This document shows positions 1-11,880 of a stretch of DNA of 64,000 nucleotides, one piece after another. The first letter of the stretch is position 1; each line of letters opens with the position of its first letter. The DNA comes from Ceratotherium simum simum (lineage: Eukaryota > Chordata > Mammalia > Perissodactyla > Rhinocerotidae), in the NCBI RefSeq assembly GCF_000283155.1, contig NW_004454197.1, positions 13,837,814 to 13,901,813 on the forward strand, given 5' to 3'. Under the pieces are notes generated by a model. It saw only the letters and a program-made list of their open reading frames with translations. It had not been told where the DNA came from and made no database searches. The position numbers and the translations under genes were made by a program.

Positions 1-254
1 GAGTTGGGGGTGGGGGCATGGAGAAAGAGAAAGAAACTTCAAATCTTCACCAAAGAAGTGTTTACCCAAAAGAGTGGAGCTTTGCAGTGGAAGTGACTCA
101 GTTACTTTGACTGGGTACTATCACATTTATTGATCTCAAATCCAATTGAAGAGGTTTGATCTGAGTTCATTCTAGAGAGTAAAGCTGCTCCATTTGTTTT
201 TACAGCCGAGACCTATGGACTATCTCAACTGCAGTGTTATGCCCTCCACGTTGG

Positions 255-480
255 CGCCTACAGGGCTTACTCTAGGCCAGGCAAGGTGCTAAGCCTCTTC
301 CACAGTCACACTGAATTGTCATTACAGCCACATGTGGCGATACGTCTTCATCGCTGCTTTTGGAGGAGGAAAGCAAAACTCAGGGAGGTGGCAAACGTTG
401 GCTGAGGTCATGCCGTCTGTGATTAAAACCTGGTGGAGCTAGAATCAAACCTTTATCGCTCTGACCCCACCCTCACTCCC
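255..480 (+). repeat. MIR-type SINE relic
   Basis: The order of motifs follows the MIR consensus as I know it: a 'ccaggcaaggtgctaagc' block near 276, a degraded middle, and a tail with 'gctagaatcaaacc' near 439. It is heavily diverged and both ends are approximate. An open frame starting at 433 overlaps its end and is not a gene. Confidence 0.5.
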
Positions 481-2404
481 ACTCCAACTTGGATCCTAAT
501 TGTCTTTTTAGTCCAAACATTTTTGTGCGTTGCATTCACTTCCTTGGGTAAGCGTTTTGAGAATGCACCAAAAGAAGAGGGAGTCATTACGGTGAAAGCT
601 CAGAGGTGTGTGGTGAGGGGCAGCGGGGGACAAGGGACCCTGACCAACGTGGCCCCTGACTCTGGCCAGCCAAACAAGGGACAGAGACAGGAAGGCTGTG
701 ATGTCCGAGAAAGGAGTTACACCCCTTACTTAAGAAGGGAATTGCGGAGAGCCTCATGACCTGGCTCCAAGGCTTTCTGGGGAGTCGGGGGGTAAGATCT
801 CAGTGATGCTCGCCTGGTCCTCGCACCAGCAGCGGGCCGAGCACTTTCCTCTAGGCAGCTATGGGTCTTCATCTTTTTTGGGTCATAGGCCTTTGAAAAT
901 CTGATAAAAGCAATTAACACCCTCTCTCTTTCTGCAAAACAGTATTGTTATAATTTTGCATGTAATTTCAGGGGTTCACACGGGGTGGGGGTAGCACGGA
1001 CGCGCCTGTAGCTGCGAAGGTGAGAGCAGAGAGCCACAGCAGGAAGCCTTTCGTCTGGAACGGCACCCATCTGAGAAGCGTATTTCTTGCTAGGGTGTCA
1101 GAGGGGCGACACTGCAGGGGGACTTTGCAGGGCCAAGAGCCTGCACAGGGGACCTGGGGCTTCTGGCTTCCCTGCAGTCCTGGGCAGGGCCCCCTCTGTG
1201 ACCCCACATGCTGAACTTCCTCAAGACATCAGCACCTACAGGGAAAGAATTGTATATGGTGGCCAGGGTAACACTAAGGGTTTTTCTCTTCTAAATGTGT
1301 TTGTTTTCAAGTGATAAGAGACTTGACTTCCCACCCTCTGTGACAAAACACTGCATACCACTTTGATCCAGGGCCTTCCCATGTGTGTCTGAAACCAGCC
1401 TGTCGGGGTAGAGTCCCCTGGGCAGCAGACTCTGAGTTTGATATTTGTGTGCCGGAAATTTATTGGGAGTACTGTCCGGAACAACACGTGAAGAGTCACA
1501 GAAGCCGGCTTGGGCAGAGAGAAGTTGGGCCATGAAGCAGTTCCAACAGGTGCCTCAGCCACTCACACAGGGAGGGGAGGTGCCAAGATGGCCATGTGCA
1601 ATAGTCCTGAGGTGGGCGAGGGGGCTGGGCCTTTGTAACACGTCACTGACCAGTCATGGAATATGGCCTGGCCCCAAGAACAGGTATGGCCATCACCTCA
1701 GCTTTAGCTGTCAGTAGCTAACACTGCTGGCGGCTGGGGAACAGGGACTTGGTCCTGAAGGGGTGAGGGGCTCTGGGTGCACCACAGCCTCCACTACAAA
1801 ACCCCTCAAATGTGGCACTCTGACCTGGGAAATTAACCATTTAATTCAGCCTGTGAGGACCAATATACAAAAGCTGTGCTCCTGTTTTTACTCGTCTTAA
1901 TGACCAAGTAGCTGCAACTATTGAGTGATTCTGTTCTAGAACTTTCTAGAAATTCTGTTGTGATTCCACCTGCCCCCTGATGGGGCAATCCAGGACAAAG
2001 GGAAGACAGTGCCAGAGTCATGCCAGCCAGAATTGTTCTCTCACTCTGGATTCATTATGGAAATAAGAGTCCCCCATGCTGATCTGCTCAGGCCATCCGG
2101 AGTTGGGAAAAGCAGACAGAAGCAAGGCCAGGACCCCTGTAGACCATCAGCAAGCAATGGCCATTTGAAGCTTAGCCAGAGAGCGGGAGCCAGACAGAGG
2201 GCTGGCTAGTGTCTGGGCTTGGTCTGTCTGGAGGAAGGGCCAGGGGAGAGCCAGGCCAGGCTGGGCTCTTTTTGGCAACAACACAGGTACAGAAATTTGA
2301 CTTCTCAGGGTACCTGGAACTGACTGAGCCCAAGAGATTGACTCAAAACAAACAAGCTCTTAAGATACTGATAATAACAATAATGGTGGTGATGACGATA
2401 ATAA
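481..2404. other. No gene seen; mostly unique sequence
   Basis: No frame longer than 108 codons occurs and none resembles a known protein. The region is mixed GC with a short run of AT-rich trinucleotide-like repeats (ataata, atgatg) around 2368-2415. Nothing else is recognisable. Confidence 0.5.
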
Positions 2405-2665
2405 TGACAACAGATGAAATTTATTTTGGAGCTCCTTTGTGCCAGGATCTAGGCTGAGTAGTTTGCATGAATTATCTCCAATAATCCTCTTGACAGACCT
2501 ATAAAGTAGATACTATTTTTATCCCTACTGTACAGAGGACACTTACCATGAGAAGGCTGATTAAGTTGCTCAAGTTACATAACAAGTAGGTGATGAACCA
2601 TTATTTAAACCTGGATGGTCTTACTCTAGACCCCACGATCCTCCTCAACCCTCTGTTTCTCATTA
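2405..2665 (+). repeat. MIR-type SINE
   Basis: Shows the MIR core in order: 'tttgtgccaggatctaggct' near 2437, a 'cctcttgacagacctataaa' block near 2486, a 'tacagaggacac' block near 2530, then 'tggatggtcttactctagac' near 2614. Plus orientation, moderately diverged. Confidence 0.7.
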
Positions 2666-2825
2666 AATAGTGTTATCATTCACCCAGTTGTTCAGGCCAA
2701 ATTCCCTAGGAGCCATCTTCTAGTTCTCCTATTCTCAAACATCCTATAACTAATTTATCAGCAAGTTCCATAAGCTTCACCTTGAAAATTTCTCCTCAAC
2801 ATGGCCACTTAGCATTATCTCCCAA

Positions 2826-3264
2826 CCTACCAGTGTTTCAGTCAGAATGAGCTAGGTTATGCCTCAGTGACAAACAACTCCCAACTCCCAGTGGCTTAAA
2901 ATAAAAAAAGCTTGTTCTTTGCTCTTGCTACACATGCACTGCAGGTCAGTGGGGAGCCCCGCTCTGTGTTATCCTCACTCAAGGACCCACGCTGACAGAG
3001 TTTCTAGAATTTGTCATGTTACCATGGAATGGCAAAGAAAGGGCAAATTGTGCACAAGCTCTTAGAGGGTTCTATTTCTCACAGTTTATTGGTTGAAGTA
3101 AACCACATGTCTGCATCTAACTTCACAGGAGTGGGAAGTGCAATTCTACCATAGACCCAGGAGGAGACCTCGAGATGCAGGAGAGCAGCATGCATTACTG
3201 CCACAGTCACTGTACATACAGTCTCCATTTTTTCTTGCACATGGAACTTTAACAGCCCCAAACT
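2826..3264 (+). repeat. Unclassified interspersed repeat, copy 1
   Basis: Contains 'gctaggttatgcctcagtga' followed by 'agtggcttaaaa' and later 'gtaaaccacatgtctgcatc'. The same motifs in the same order recur, diverged, at 42098-42430, so this is a dispersed family and not unique sequence. I recognise it as a common mammalian repeat but cannot name the subfamily. It sits inside the L2 at 2670-4050. Confidence 0.5.
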
Positions 3265-3432
3265 AGTCCCCTGCATTCTACTCTTGCCTATAATCCCTTC
3301 TCCATGTAATAGCCAGATAGCTCTAAAACGTAAATCAGATCACTTTATTTTTAGACTTAAAGTCCTCGAATGGCTTCTATCACATTAACACTAAAAGTAA
3401 AAGCTCTCCCCCTGGTCTACAAGGCTTCAAGG

Positions 3433-3654
3433 CAAGGATCAGCCAACTATGGCCCTTTGGCCAAATCTGGCCCACTGCTTGTCTTTGTCAATAAAGTTTT
3501 ATTGGAATGCAGCCACACCCACTCATTTACATGTTGCCTATGGTTGCTTTCACGATACAACAGCAGAGCTGAGTAGATATGACAGAGACTGTATGGCCAC
3601 AAAGCTTAAATGTCTACTAATTGGCCCTTTACAGAGATAGCTTGCTGACTCCTG
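3433..3654 (+). mobile_element. Short non-autonomous DNA transposon with terminal inverted repeats
   Basis: The left end 'caaggatcagccaactat' is an imperfect inverted copy of the right end 'atagcttgctgactcctg', giving an element of about 222 bp. The inner sequence ('aataaagttttattgg', 'gcagccacacccactcattt') matches a well-known mammalian short DNA transposon whose name I cannot assign with certainty. It is inserted in the L2 at 2670-4050. Confidence 0.6.
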
Positions 3655-4050
3655 TCCTAAACGACCTGGACTCTGCCTCCCCCCAGACCTCATCTCCTCT
3701 CACTCCTGCTTATTCACTGCCTCCAGCCACACTGGACTGCCTGTTGTTCCTCAAACTGCCCAGCTCACTCCCACCTCAGGACCACTGCACACTCAATCAT
3801 CCTGCCTGCAAGCCTCTTCCCTCACTTTTTAACACTGCCTATTCCTTCCTGTCTGTCTGGTTTCTTCTCTGTTAGGACCTCCTCAGGGGGTTCTGCCTGA
3901 CCCCCTACAATAGCAACCCCTCAAGCTATCACTCTTTAATCCATTCTCCCTAGTATTCCTCTCCACTTGAAATTATATGACAGGTTTTATTCATTTATGT
4001 GTTTCCAGTCCTCTCCCGTATTTAAGATCTGTGAGGTCTTGAAGTTTTAA

Positions 4051-5059
4051 GCTGAGAGACTTGGAGTGGTCTCAGTACCTTGATAATCTTGTTTTATAAT
4101 CTGTGCCTTCTGTGTTTTTCATTCCAAGCTCACCAGCACCCTCCTGTAGAGGAAATTTTTAATTTGGGGCCTCAGCTCTATAGAGAATGTATTTCCATGA
4201 GATTTTCAATATGGCTTTATGTTTGAGGATTTTAATTTTTGCATTTGAGGGTCAAGGACAATAGTGGCATTATTATGCGTTTTTTAAAAACACTTCAAGC
4301 AAATTCCGGTCCTCTCTGGGAGGCAAGCTTTGAACATCTCTGCAATCCCGAAGGAGAACAATCTTCTGTAACTTTGAAGCCAAACAGGGTTTCTCAAAAG
4401 GAAGTTACAGTCCATTGAAAACTCTCAGTGGAGCGTGAGGAGCAGAGGGTTCCCCATGGTGGGACTGCAGCTGGGCCTGCCCCCTAAACGTGCCCTTCCC
4501 CGCAGGAGAGAGACCACACAGACGGCACGGTGGGCATGCTGGAGGCTGGGTGGGACTCGGCCCCACCGTGTGCTCAGAGACCAGCTCAGAAGATGCAAGT
4601 ATTTCTTCCTCATCCTCATCCAAACAGAGCTGTGGCTACTGATCATTGGGTGGGTGTCTGTGGGGGAGGGTGATCTCCAGAATCCCTGGCCCAGTCTTTC
4701 TGGCAGGAGCCCCCTGACTCCACCCTTCCCTGCTTGGCTGCCTGGGATGAGATGCAGGGGTGCCGAGAGGTCCCACTGCCTGTCTGCTGGCCTGCTTCCC
4801 TGGGCTACCCTGCCACACTTATGTGACCTCCTGCCACCTCTCCCTTGGCTGCCACACCACCTCAGGTGTGGTGCTCTGGGCCCTTCCCTGGAGTCTCCCG
4901 CACTCTGCCCTGCCTTACTCTGAATGACCCCTCTCTGACCCTTATTGATAAATAAAGTCCAACTTAGCTTTGCATTCCAGGCCATTTGCAGGCTGTGTCT
5001 AAGATCATCTCCCATTTCTCTCCACAAGGACCCACTTTGTGTTTAACCAATTGGACATC
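4051..5059. other. No gene seen; GC-rich unique sequence
   Basis: Overlapping open frames of 162 codons (plus, 4435-4923) and 200 codons (minus, 4425-5027) exist, but they lie in GC-rich DNA where stop codons are rare. They resemble no known protein and overlap each other on opposite strands, as chance frames do. Confidence 0.5.
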
Positions 5060-5290
5060 CAGCTATTTCTCATGAAGTCTGGCACTATCCTACTCCCTGC
5101 TTTGGTTCATGCTCTTCCCAGTTCCCTGGTGTCTCCTCCTTCTGCCTCCAAGAGTGTATCCATCCTCCGGGGCCTGATTCCACTTCACCTCCCCCTTGAT
5201 GTCCCATCTGGTCCTTTGGAGCCCTGCATAGTGACAGGTGCAGATGATGTGTTAGAGGGAGTTTATCAAATGAATAAATGCTCTAAGGAC
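5060..5290 (+). repeat. Possible L2 3' end relic
   Basis: Ends with 'gaatgaataaatg'-like wording near 5270 ('caaatgaataaatgctct') after a pyrimidine-rich stretch, as L2 3' ends do. Divergence is strong and the call is tentative. Confidence 0.3.
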
Positions 5291-6595
5291 AGGGACTGAG
5301 ATGTAAATGACGGATAAAGTTTGTGTGTGGCCTTCCCAGAAAGTGTGGCATCTCTGAGATGGGGGTGAAGGTGGCATAGAATAGGGTGCAGTGGAAAGGA
5401 GGGGACCTAAGCCAGAGAAGGCACACTGGCTGTGGCTCCTGTGCCAGCCTGACAGATTGATTGGTGTACTTGATTGGGGAAACTATTGGGGTACTTGATT
5501 GGGATAAGTGATTGGGGTTATCCCCTGAGCACTGTGCCAGGGGACTGGGAAATTCTGCGGGGCCTGCTCTGGAGCTGATTGAGGAGATTCGACTGCTGTT
5601 ACCCGAGTGGAACACACGTGAATATTTACATCTCTGCCAAAGGTGCAAGCCTCAGAGAGACGGGAGGAGGGCAGATCCCAGTTTCAGGGATCAGATGAGC
5701 TAGGTCTTAGGAGGGGGCAGGAGCACCTGCCCAGGCCCTGGCACTTCTCCTTTGGTGGCCCTCTGATGGCCTTAGATGTCCCTCCAGGTGGGCTGAGCAA
5801 CTCTGGCCTCCTGCCTTGGCCACCTATGCTGTGTGGGGAGCCCATCCTCGAGCCCTTGTGTCGTGACCCTGTGCCTTCGTGTGACTGGGAAGCACAGCCC
5901 TTGCCTCATCCAGGCTCCTTGTTGTGTCCTGTTGACTTGACTCTTGGCTATGCCCATTGTGGTCTCAACTGTTCATATACTCCAGACCCAGACATGCTGA
6001 GGGGTCCTTTCTCCCTCCAGCCCCCTCTCTCCAGGGTCTAAAAGACTCTGCAGGCTCCACACTACAGTCAGTCATTCGTCTCCTGGAGAGCTCACTTGGA
6101 CACAGTTCTGACAAGAGCTGGGCAGTTGGCAGGTTCCTGGTTCCTGTTCTTGGTGCAGGCTACTGCTCTGCCAAGCACCTTGCCCACCTGTGGTCATGGA
6201 GAAAGGTCCAGCAGATCCCCGGACGTGCTCAAAGGCTGAAACTCTCCTCAGTGGCCAAACAGAACAGTTCCATCCTAGAAGCCCTCCTGTAGGCTTGGAC
6301 ATTTTCAAATGAGTTTAGGTGATTAAGATAGGGAAGACAGGCAGCATTAAAGCAAAGTGAGACCCTGTTCACCTTTTTCCAAGCAGAGATGCTCTGGAAT
6401 ATAGTAGAAACAGAGCTGAGGAGTGCAGAGGGAAGAAAAGAACTGTCATTAAAATCAGGGCGGAGCGGGTGAGCATAGGAAAGCAGAGAGGCTGAGAAGT
6501 TAGAGGAAGGGAGTCACATTTGTTTCTGTGCATTTGGGGTAGGGTCGGGATGGGGGGGCATGACACAGCCGTGGTGGAAGGATCCTCATGGTTCC
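5291..6595. other. No gene seen
   Basis: Mixed GC unique sequence. A local imperfect tandem of a 'tacttgattgggg'-like unit occurs at about 5455-5522. Frames up to 132 codons show no familiar motifs. Confidence 0.5.
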
Positions 6596-6599
6596 CACG

Positions 6600-7145
6600 G
6601 AAATGGAGTGGAACTATCCCTTGTCTCCAAATCCACCTCACAGCCACACGGCGGAACAACAGCTTGGGGTCCTTCTAGGTCTACCCCAACCCACACTCAT
6701 GCCAACCTCACATCCTCCTGAGTGCTTCCAGATACCTCATCACTGCCTCTCTCCCCCAGGCCTCCTTGCACTGCCCGGTTCACACCTTCTCACATCTATC
6801 GCCACCTCTCTTCCTCTGTTGCCTCTCTTCACCAGTGTATCTACGTGTGGCTGCCAGAATGGTGTCTTGAGTTGGAAATCGGCTCACACACCTCCTTCCC
6901 CCTATCCACCATGGGCTCCTGCCTGCCTGAAGGCACCCCTTTCCTTAACTGGGTGAACCAGGCCCTCCATACGCTGTCCTGCCCGGAGGCCACATTTCAC
7001 TCCTTTCCCCTCCAGACCTTACAACCCAAGCCCCATCACACCAAACTTCTCACCGTTCTGGGAACGCACTGTGCCCTTCCACAATCTTCTCCCTTTGCAT
7101 AAGCTGTGCCCTCTTTCTGGAATACCCTCCCCTTCTTCTGCCTTG
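6600..7145 (+). repeat. L2 LINE relic
   Basis: A long pyrimidine-rich plus strand with L2-like phrases in order, ending in 'gcataagctgtgccctcttt' and 'ctggaataccctcccct' (7096-7132), comparable to the conserved L2 3' block. Frames of 122 and 126 codons here come from pyrimidine bias and are not genes. Confidence 0.5.
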
Positions 7146-8394
7146 GGCAAGGGCAACGGTGATGGGGAGAAGTTTTGAGCAACCAACGAAGGAGTTGGGG
7201 CTGGATCCTGTTGGCTAGAGATCCTCAAACTTGGTCGTGTGGCAAAGCTCCTGGAAGACCTGAGCTCTTTGTGGAACACCAGGCAGTTTTAGTTCCATTA
7301 TGACAACTGGAATGCATTTACTAAATTCAAACATTGTCCTCTCTTATATAAGATTGTCACATTCATTATGTGCATGCAGCTCTTGGCACATATGTAATGT
7401 TTTCAATCAGACACATTTCTGAGTTTTTCATATAATGTGAATTTGCTCAATAACTTTCTAATCTGCTTGGGTTAATAAATTGTAGCCTGCTGTTGTGTAA
7501 ATCTCTTCACCTTGGTGAGCTCTGAGTTTCTTTTCATGCAAGATGAAAATAACAGTTCCACAAGGACTGAGTGGACTAACGCCACTAGCACAACCGAGAG
7601 GTGCTCAGGACGTGCCCGCAGCTGTCCTCCTCAACCCCCTTTCCGTACACACCCCCCGACCCCCTCTACTCCACGCACACTGTGACCCACGCTCCTGGCT
7701 GGGACCCTGGCCTGTTTCGCAGTACATATTTGATGTTTTTTTTTCCTGCCCAGCATCCACATCCCTTTGTAATAACACCGCAGGATCTTGATGGAGAGTT
7801 CCTCTCCCCTGGGTGGAGGGTTGAAGGTTAATAATGCAAGCTGCTGGCCTCCTGGCCAGGCAAGAGTATAGCTTTCTGAGTGCTGCCGGGTGGGTCTGTA
7901 GAGGGAGACAAACTTATTCCCTAATGTGTCACTATTATAAGATTCTGAGATAGACTTTTTCTTTTTACTATATGAGAGAAAGTTGTGAAAATGGCTGAGA
8001 CCCAGGAATTCCCATGGGTGTGTCTCACACATGTCACCTGGATCCAACAGGGAGATCCTGGAGGTAAGGAGTCAAGAACCCCTGGGTTCTAGCAGGTCAG
8101 AGGAGGCAGACGGGTTAAAGGTCTAGAAAGTTTTGCAGAGAGGGACTTCTTTTGGTTCCTAAGGGGCTGAACTCTCTGATTTCACTTCTGTAGCCCATGT
8201 ATGGTGCTTCCCTAAGGGGCATAAATGACCGCTCTCACCAGCACTTGAGAGCCATTCAGAAGCCACATGCAGAAATCCTCAGCAGAAGTTCAGGGCGTGC
8301 TGGGGCCCTGGAGGGAGAGCAGCTGCAGCCACAAGAAGGAGGGGACTGGGGTGGCCCGGGAGCGTCAGTGTCCACCACCCTCAAGCCAAGCACG
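7146..8394. other. No gene seen
   Basis: Unique-looking sequence. A minus-strand frame of 138 codons (7631-8047) has no recognisable domain and begins in a poly-lysine tract encoded by an A-rich run. I treat it as chance. Confidence 0.5.
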
Positions 8395-8560
8395 TCTGTC
8401 TGGTTCTAGCACTACGAGGTGCGTCTCTGAGCCTCTATTTCTTCCTCTAGCAAGTGGGTATAATATTTCCCTCTTAGGATTGTCGTGGAGATTAAATGAA
8501 ATTATGTGTCAGAAATGCCTGAGAGGTAGAGGACACTTGATAAATGTGGCCCCCTCCCCT
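8395..8560 (-). repeat. MIR-type SINE
   Basis: Reads as the reverse complement of MIR: 'ggttctagcac', then 'gagcctctatttcttcctct', then 'gattaaatgaaatta' and 'cttgataaatgtgg'. The order fits MIR on the minus strand. Confidence 0.6.
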
Positions 8561-9599
8561 TTGGGCAGACACCAGCAGAGGAAGAGAGGAAGGCTCCAGC
8601 ATGGAGAAGGTTCATGACATCTGCTATGACCAGGGTGCAGGAATCACAGCAAGGAGAAAGAGCATTTGTGAAAAGGTTTGTAATGAGGGCAGGGAAGCCC
8701 AGCAGAATAACGGGCTTTGAATCACAATGTGAGGACTGCAGACTCAGGACCGAAGACCACTCCAAAGCACCTGGTACACCCCCCTGCCCCCTATGCTTCT
8801 GTCCCCCAATGCTGACACCTGTGTGTGCATGTGGGTCCATGTGGGGGTACATTGTGGGTGTATATGGGTGGGTGTGCGGAGGTTAGTGGTTAGAACTAGC
8901 TCATGCTGGAAAATCTTCTCCTAATTAGTTGTTTCTGTCGAACTTAACTGCCCAGCAAATCTAATTTCAAAGTTTATCCAACATGTGATTATGTTATTTT
9001 CATATAATCTCTTTTTCTGAGAGTCCCCATGAAAGAAGGCTAATTGGATGTGGTTTGCTTGTGGTAAGAATACTCAAAACCATGTGGAACCAACTGGCCT
9101 TGCACTCCCTGGTGTGGGGCCAAGGCAAGGACTGCCGTCCCTGAGTGGGTCTGCCCATGCCACACCCACCCAGGGAAAGGAAGGGCACTGGTGATGGGCC
9201 AGCCAAGTTTAGAGGACAGAGGAGGCAGGCCTGTCTCCCTGTCTCCCTCATACTCCGCCCTCCTCTTGGGAGGCAGTGGCTTGCCCTCAGTCAGGCCTTG
9301 GCCTCGCTCTCAATTTCTATTTCCCTTTCTGACCACACAGGCCAGTCTCCCAGGAGAAGAAAGATGAGTTTCTGATGTGAAACAGAATCTGCTTGAACCA
9401 AGCTCAGAATGGTTTTCCAGGCTCCGTGTTTTATCAGGCAGAGGAAGGGCTGCCGCATGAGGGGACCAGAGGTGGTGCCGGGTGCGTAGGCATTGGGGGG
9501 TTTCTCCTCAGGTCAGATGGGAAGGCTTGGGAGGGAGCCATGAGCATCAGGGGGGGCCTGCCAGGAAGAGAATCAGGAAGATGGTGGCCTTACACCCCT
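8561..9599. other. No gene seen
   Basis: Unique-looking sequence with a GT-rich patch at about 8818-8880. No recognised coding or repeat signal. Confidence 0.5.
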
Positions 9600-10500
9600 T
9601 GTCCTGACCCCCATCATTCACCCCCTTTCATTCTATCAGGGCCCCTTGGACTTGCTGAAGTTGAGTGGGGGGCCAGTGGTCTCCAACGCACCATCCTAAA
9701 GAGGTGCTGCCGTTCAGCCCCCAGCGCAGGCGTGGGGGCATGAGGACGGGGCAGCTGCCTGTACCTCCTCGAGGGCCAGTCCTGACCCAGGAAGGCAGGA
9801 GAGAAAGAGACTGTGCGGGGAACAGGCTGGAGGAAAGGCAGACAGACATCTGCCACAGGAGACCCAGAACCATGCACGAGAACACAGGGTCCTCCCCGAC
9901 TCCCTTCCGGCTCACCTTGGAGAGGGAAACGGCAGATCTCACCAGTGACGTGGCCTCTTGCTGGGAGGAAGGCAGGAAAGGGGCCCAGAGGGTGCGTGGG
10001 TACCAGGGCTCATTGTCTCCAGCGAGAAGGACGGACACGGCCGAAGTGATGACAGAAAACTCAGGAGCTGAGCTCCCCTCGGGGGGCAGAGGGCAGGCGC
10101 AAGACACCGGGCAAGTTCCCCAGCGTGTTTCCCCTCCTCCGTACACTCTCAAGGTGGGCCCCAAGCAAGCTCTGACCGTTTGTGCTCTTCTCCGTGGGAG
10201 TCGTGAGGTGGCTACTGGAGACAGGAGGCGAAACAGGGGTAACTGCACCCCGGAGGGCTGTCGCGGACGTCGGCAAAGCCCCTGTTGAATTGGGGACACT
10301 TGAAGCTGGAGGGTTTCCCCAGGCTGGACGAGGTGGGGTGAGCCAGGCTCATGACCCGCAACAAAACTGCACAAGAGGGTGACAGGCGCAGCCAGCCCTG
10401 TGAAGAAGCCTGCGTGCGGGCCCAGCTAGCCTCCTGCCGTAACTCTGCGGAATGCCCAGTCCCTCAGACTGCAGCTCGTCGGGGAAGAAGACAGCCCTCA
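9600..10500. other. CpG-enriched GC-rich stretch with long overlapping frames on both strands
   Basis: CpG dinucleotides are clearly denser than in neighbouring sequence (for example 'gtcgcggacgtcggc' at 10260), though by eye below a classic CpG island. A plus frame of 207 codons (9665-10288) and a minus frame of 248 codons (9628-10374) overlap almost completely. Neither has a signal peptide, transmembrane segment or motif that I recognise. The frames may simply follow from few TA-containing stops. The DNA could be a regulatory element or the decayed edge of a CpG island. Confidence 0.35.
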
Positions 10501-10779
10501 AAATCTGTGGGGAAACGTCAGGGAGATTTATGTGTACTGTATCAGAACAGATAGAGATCTAGACAGAGCCGTCCACAGGAGGCATGGGCAGGATTTAACA
10601 AATGTCAAGGTATCTACGCAGACATACTTTAGCAAGAAAGATAAAGATGGATGGAAGAAGGGAAGAAAGAGAGAGGGTATAGCTTGGAAAAGATAGATGA
10701 AAAAGATATTCTGAAAGAAAATGTAACCCAAGAAAGATATTCCTTCAGGTACATCTTGTATTCGCTTCTTGAGCGTTGC

Positions 10780-10985
10780 TGATGTACCAGGTGTTCCATG
10801 TACCCAAACACGAGTTACCTCCTTTAATTCTCCTAACACCTGTGTGGAGGCGGGTCCTTTATAAGCCCCATTTTCCAGCTGAGAAAACAGACACATAGAG
10901 GGTAATTAACTCTCCCAAGTGGTGGGTCCAGTATTCAAAACCATGAAATTTGGATCCAGAACCCATTATTTTAGCACTAGTTTAC
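10780..10985 (+). repeat. MIR-type SINE
   Basis: Contains 'cctcctttaattctcctaac', 'agccccattttccagctgag' and 'gggtaattaactctcccaag' in MIR order on the plus strand, ending near 'atccagaacccattattt'. Well-preserved core. Confidence 0.75.
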
Positions 10986-11820
10986 ACTCTCTTATTATAC
11001 AAACCAATCATAGGAAATCTAGATAAAAACATAAAGGAATAAAAGAAAAGATAATCCACAATTCCACTACCCAGAGGCATCTACTTCCCCCAGTCATTTG
11101 TCTTCTCTATTGTAAATTTATTTTTTATAGTAGTTATTGGTTTATTTTATGATGAAGAAATTTAAAGGAGAAAAGGTAAAGCCACCTAAAATCACACGAC
11201 CCATCTCCATTTAAACGCAGACACATTTATTTCTACTCTTACTGGCAAGAAGACAGAATAGAAATGATGGGCACACAAAGTCACACACACACAGATACAC
11301 CACACAGCTGTGTATTCAGGGATGTATATACATTTATCTACATGTAATATGCATACACTGGTGTGAAGCCAAATGGTTTAGTAACATACAATAGTGAAAG
11401 TGAGTGTTCCCCTCCTTCATCTCTAAATTTCCTCTCACCATCACTGTTAACAGTTTTTTGTAATTCCTTTTGAACAAAAACATTAATGTCAGCATATATT
11501 GTTTAGTATTTGGGTATGATAGTGTGCATTTACTTATTCTGGTTGTTGAATTTATTACTGTAAACAATTTCCTGTTTCTTACGATTCCACCTTCGACAGC
11601 ATCTAGTTATTCTCCTAATTTCATACTAAGGAAGAGGAGAAAATTAATTTACCCTATTTACTCTCACCTTTCCTTCTCTGCTTCCCAATTTTTATTTTAT
11701 TATTTTTACCAAAGTTGATAATATTTAATCAATATTTTTGTCAAAGTTGATAATATTTAATTTTCCACAGTTCTTTAGACTTAGTTTTGTATTTAGAAAG
11801 ATTTAATGTCTACCCAAAAC
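10986..11820. other. No gene seen; AT-rich sequence
   Basis: AT-rich with a short CA-rich patch at 11280-11300. Phrases such as 'attccactacccagaggcat' recall degenerate old repeats, but I cannot assign a family. No coding signal. Confidence 0.4.
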
Positions 11821-11880
11821 CCGTTAACAGTGTATTTCTTGTTGTTGTTTTGTTTTCTCCTTTTTCCTTCTTTCCTTCAG

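Larger units (their letters stand above)
2670..4050 (+). mobile_element. L2 LINE 3' region, split by two insertions
   Basis: Blocks recalling the L2 3' region appear in order on the plus strand: 2690-2825 ('ttcaggccaaattccctagg' onward), 3265-3432 ('cagatagctctaaaacgtaa', 'ctacaaggcttcaagg') and 3655-4050 ('cagccacactggactgcctg', 'ttctgcctgacccc'). They are separated by a copy of an unclassified repeat (2826-3264) and a short DNA transposon (3433-3654). The colinear pieces indicate one ancient L2 later interrupted twice. No open reading frame survives. Confidence 0.6.

Noticed and set aside
4425..5027. 200-codon minus-strand frame opposite a 162-codon plus-strand frame
   Set aside because: GC-rich DNA with few stops, overlapping frames on both strands, no motif, and low-complexity Pro/Arg/Gly composition. 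Chance is the simplest explanation.
6588..7102. Plus-strand frames of 122 and 126 codons
   Set aside because: They lie in pyrimidine-rich L2 sequence and overlap in different phases.
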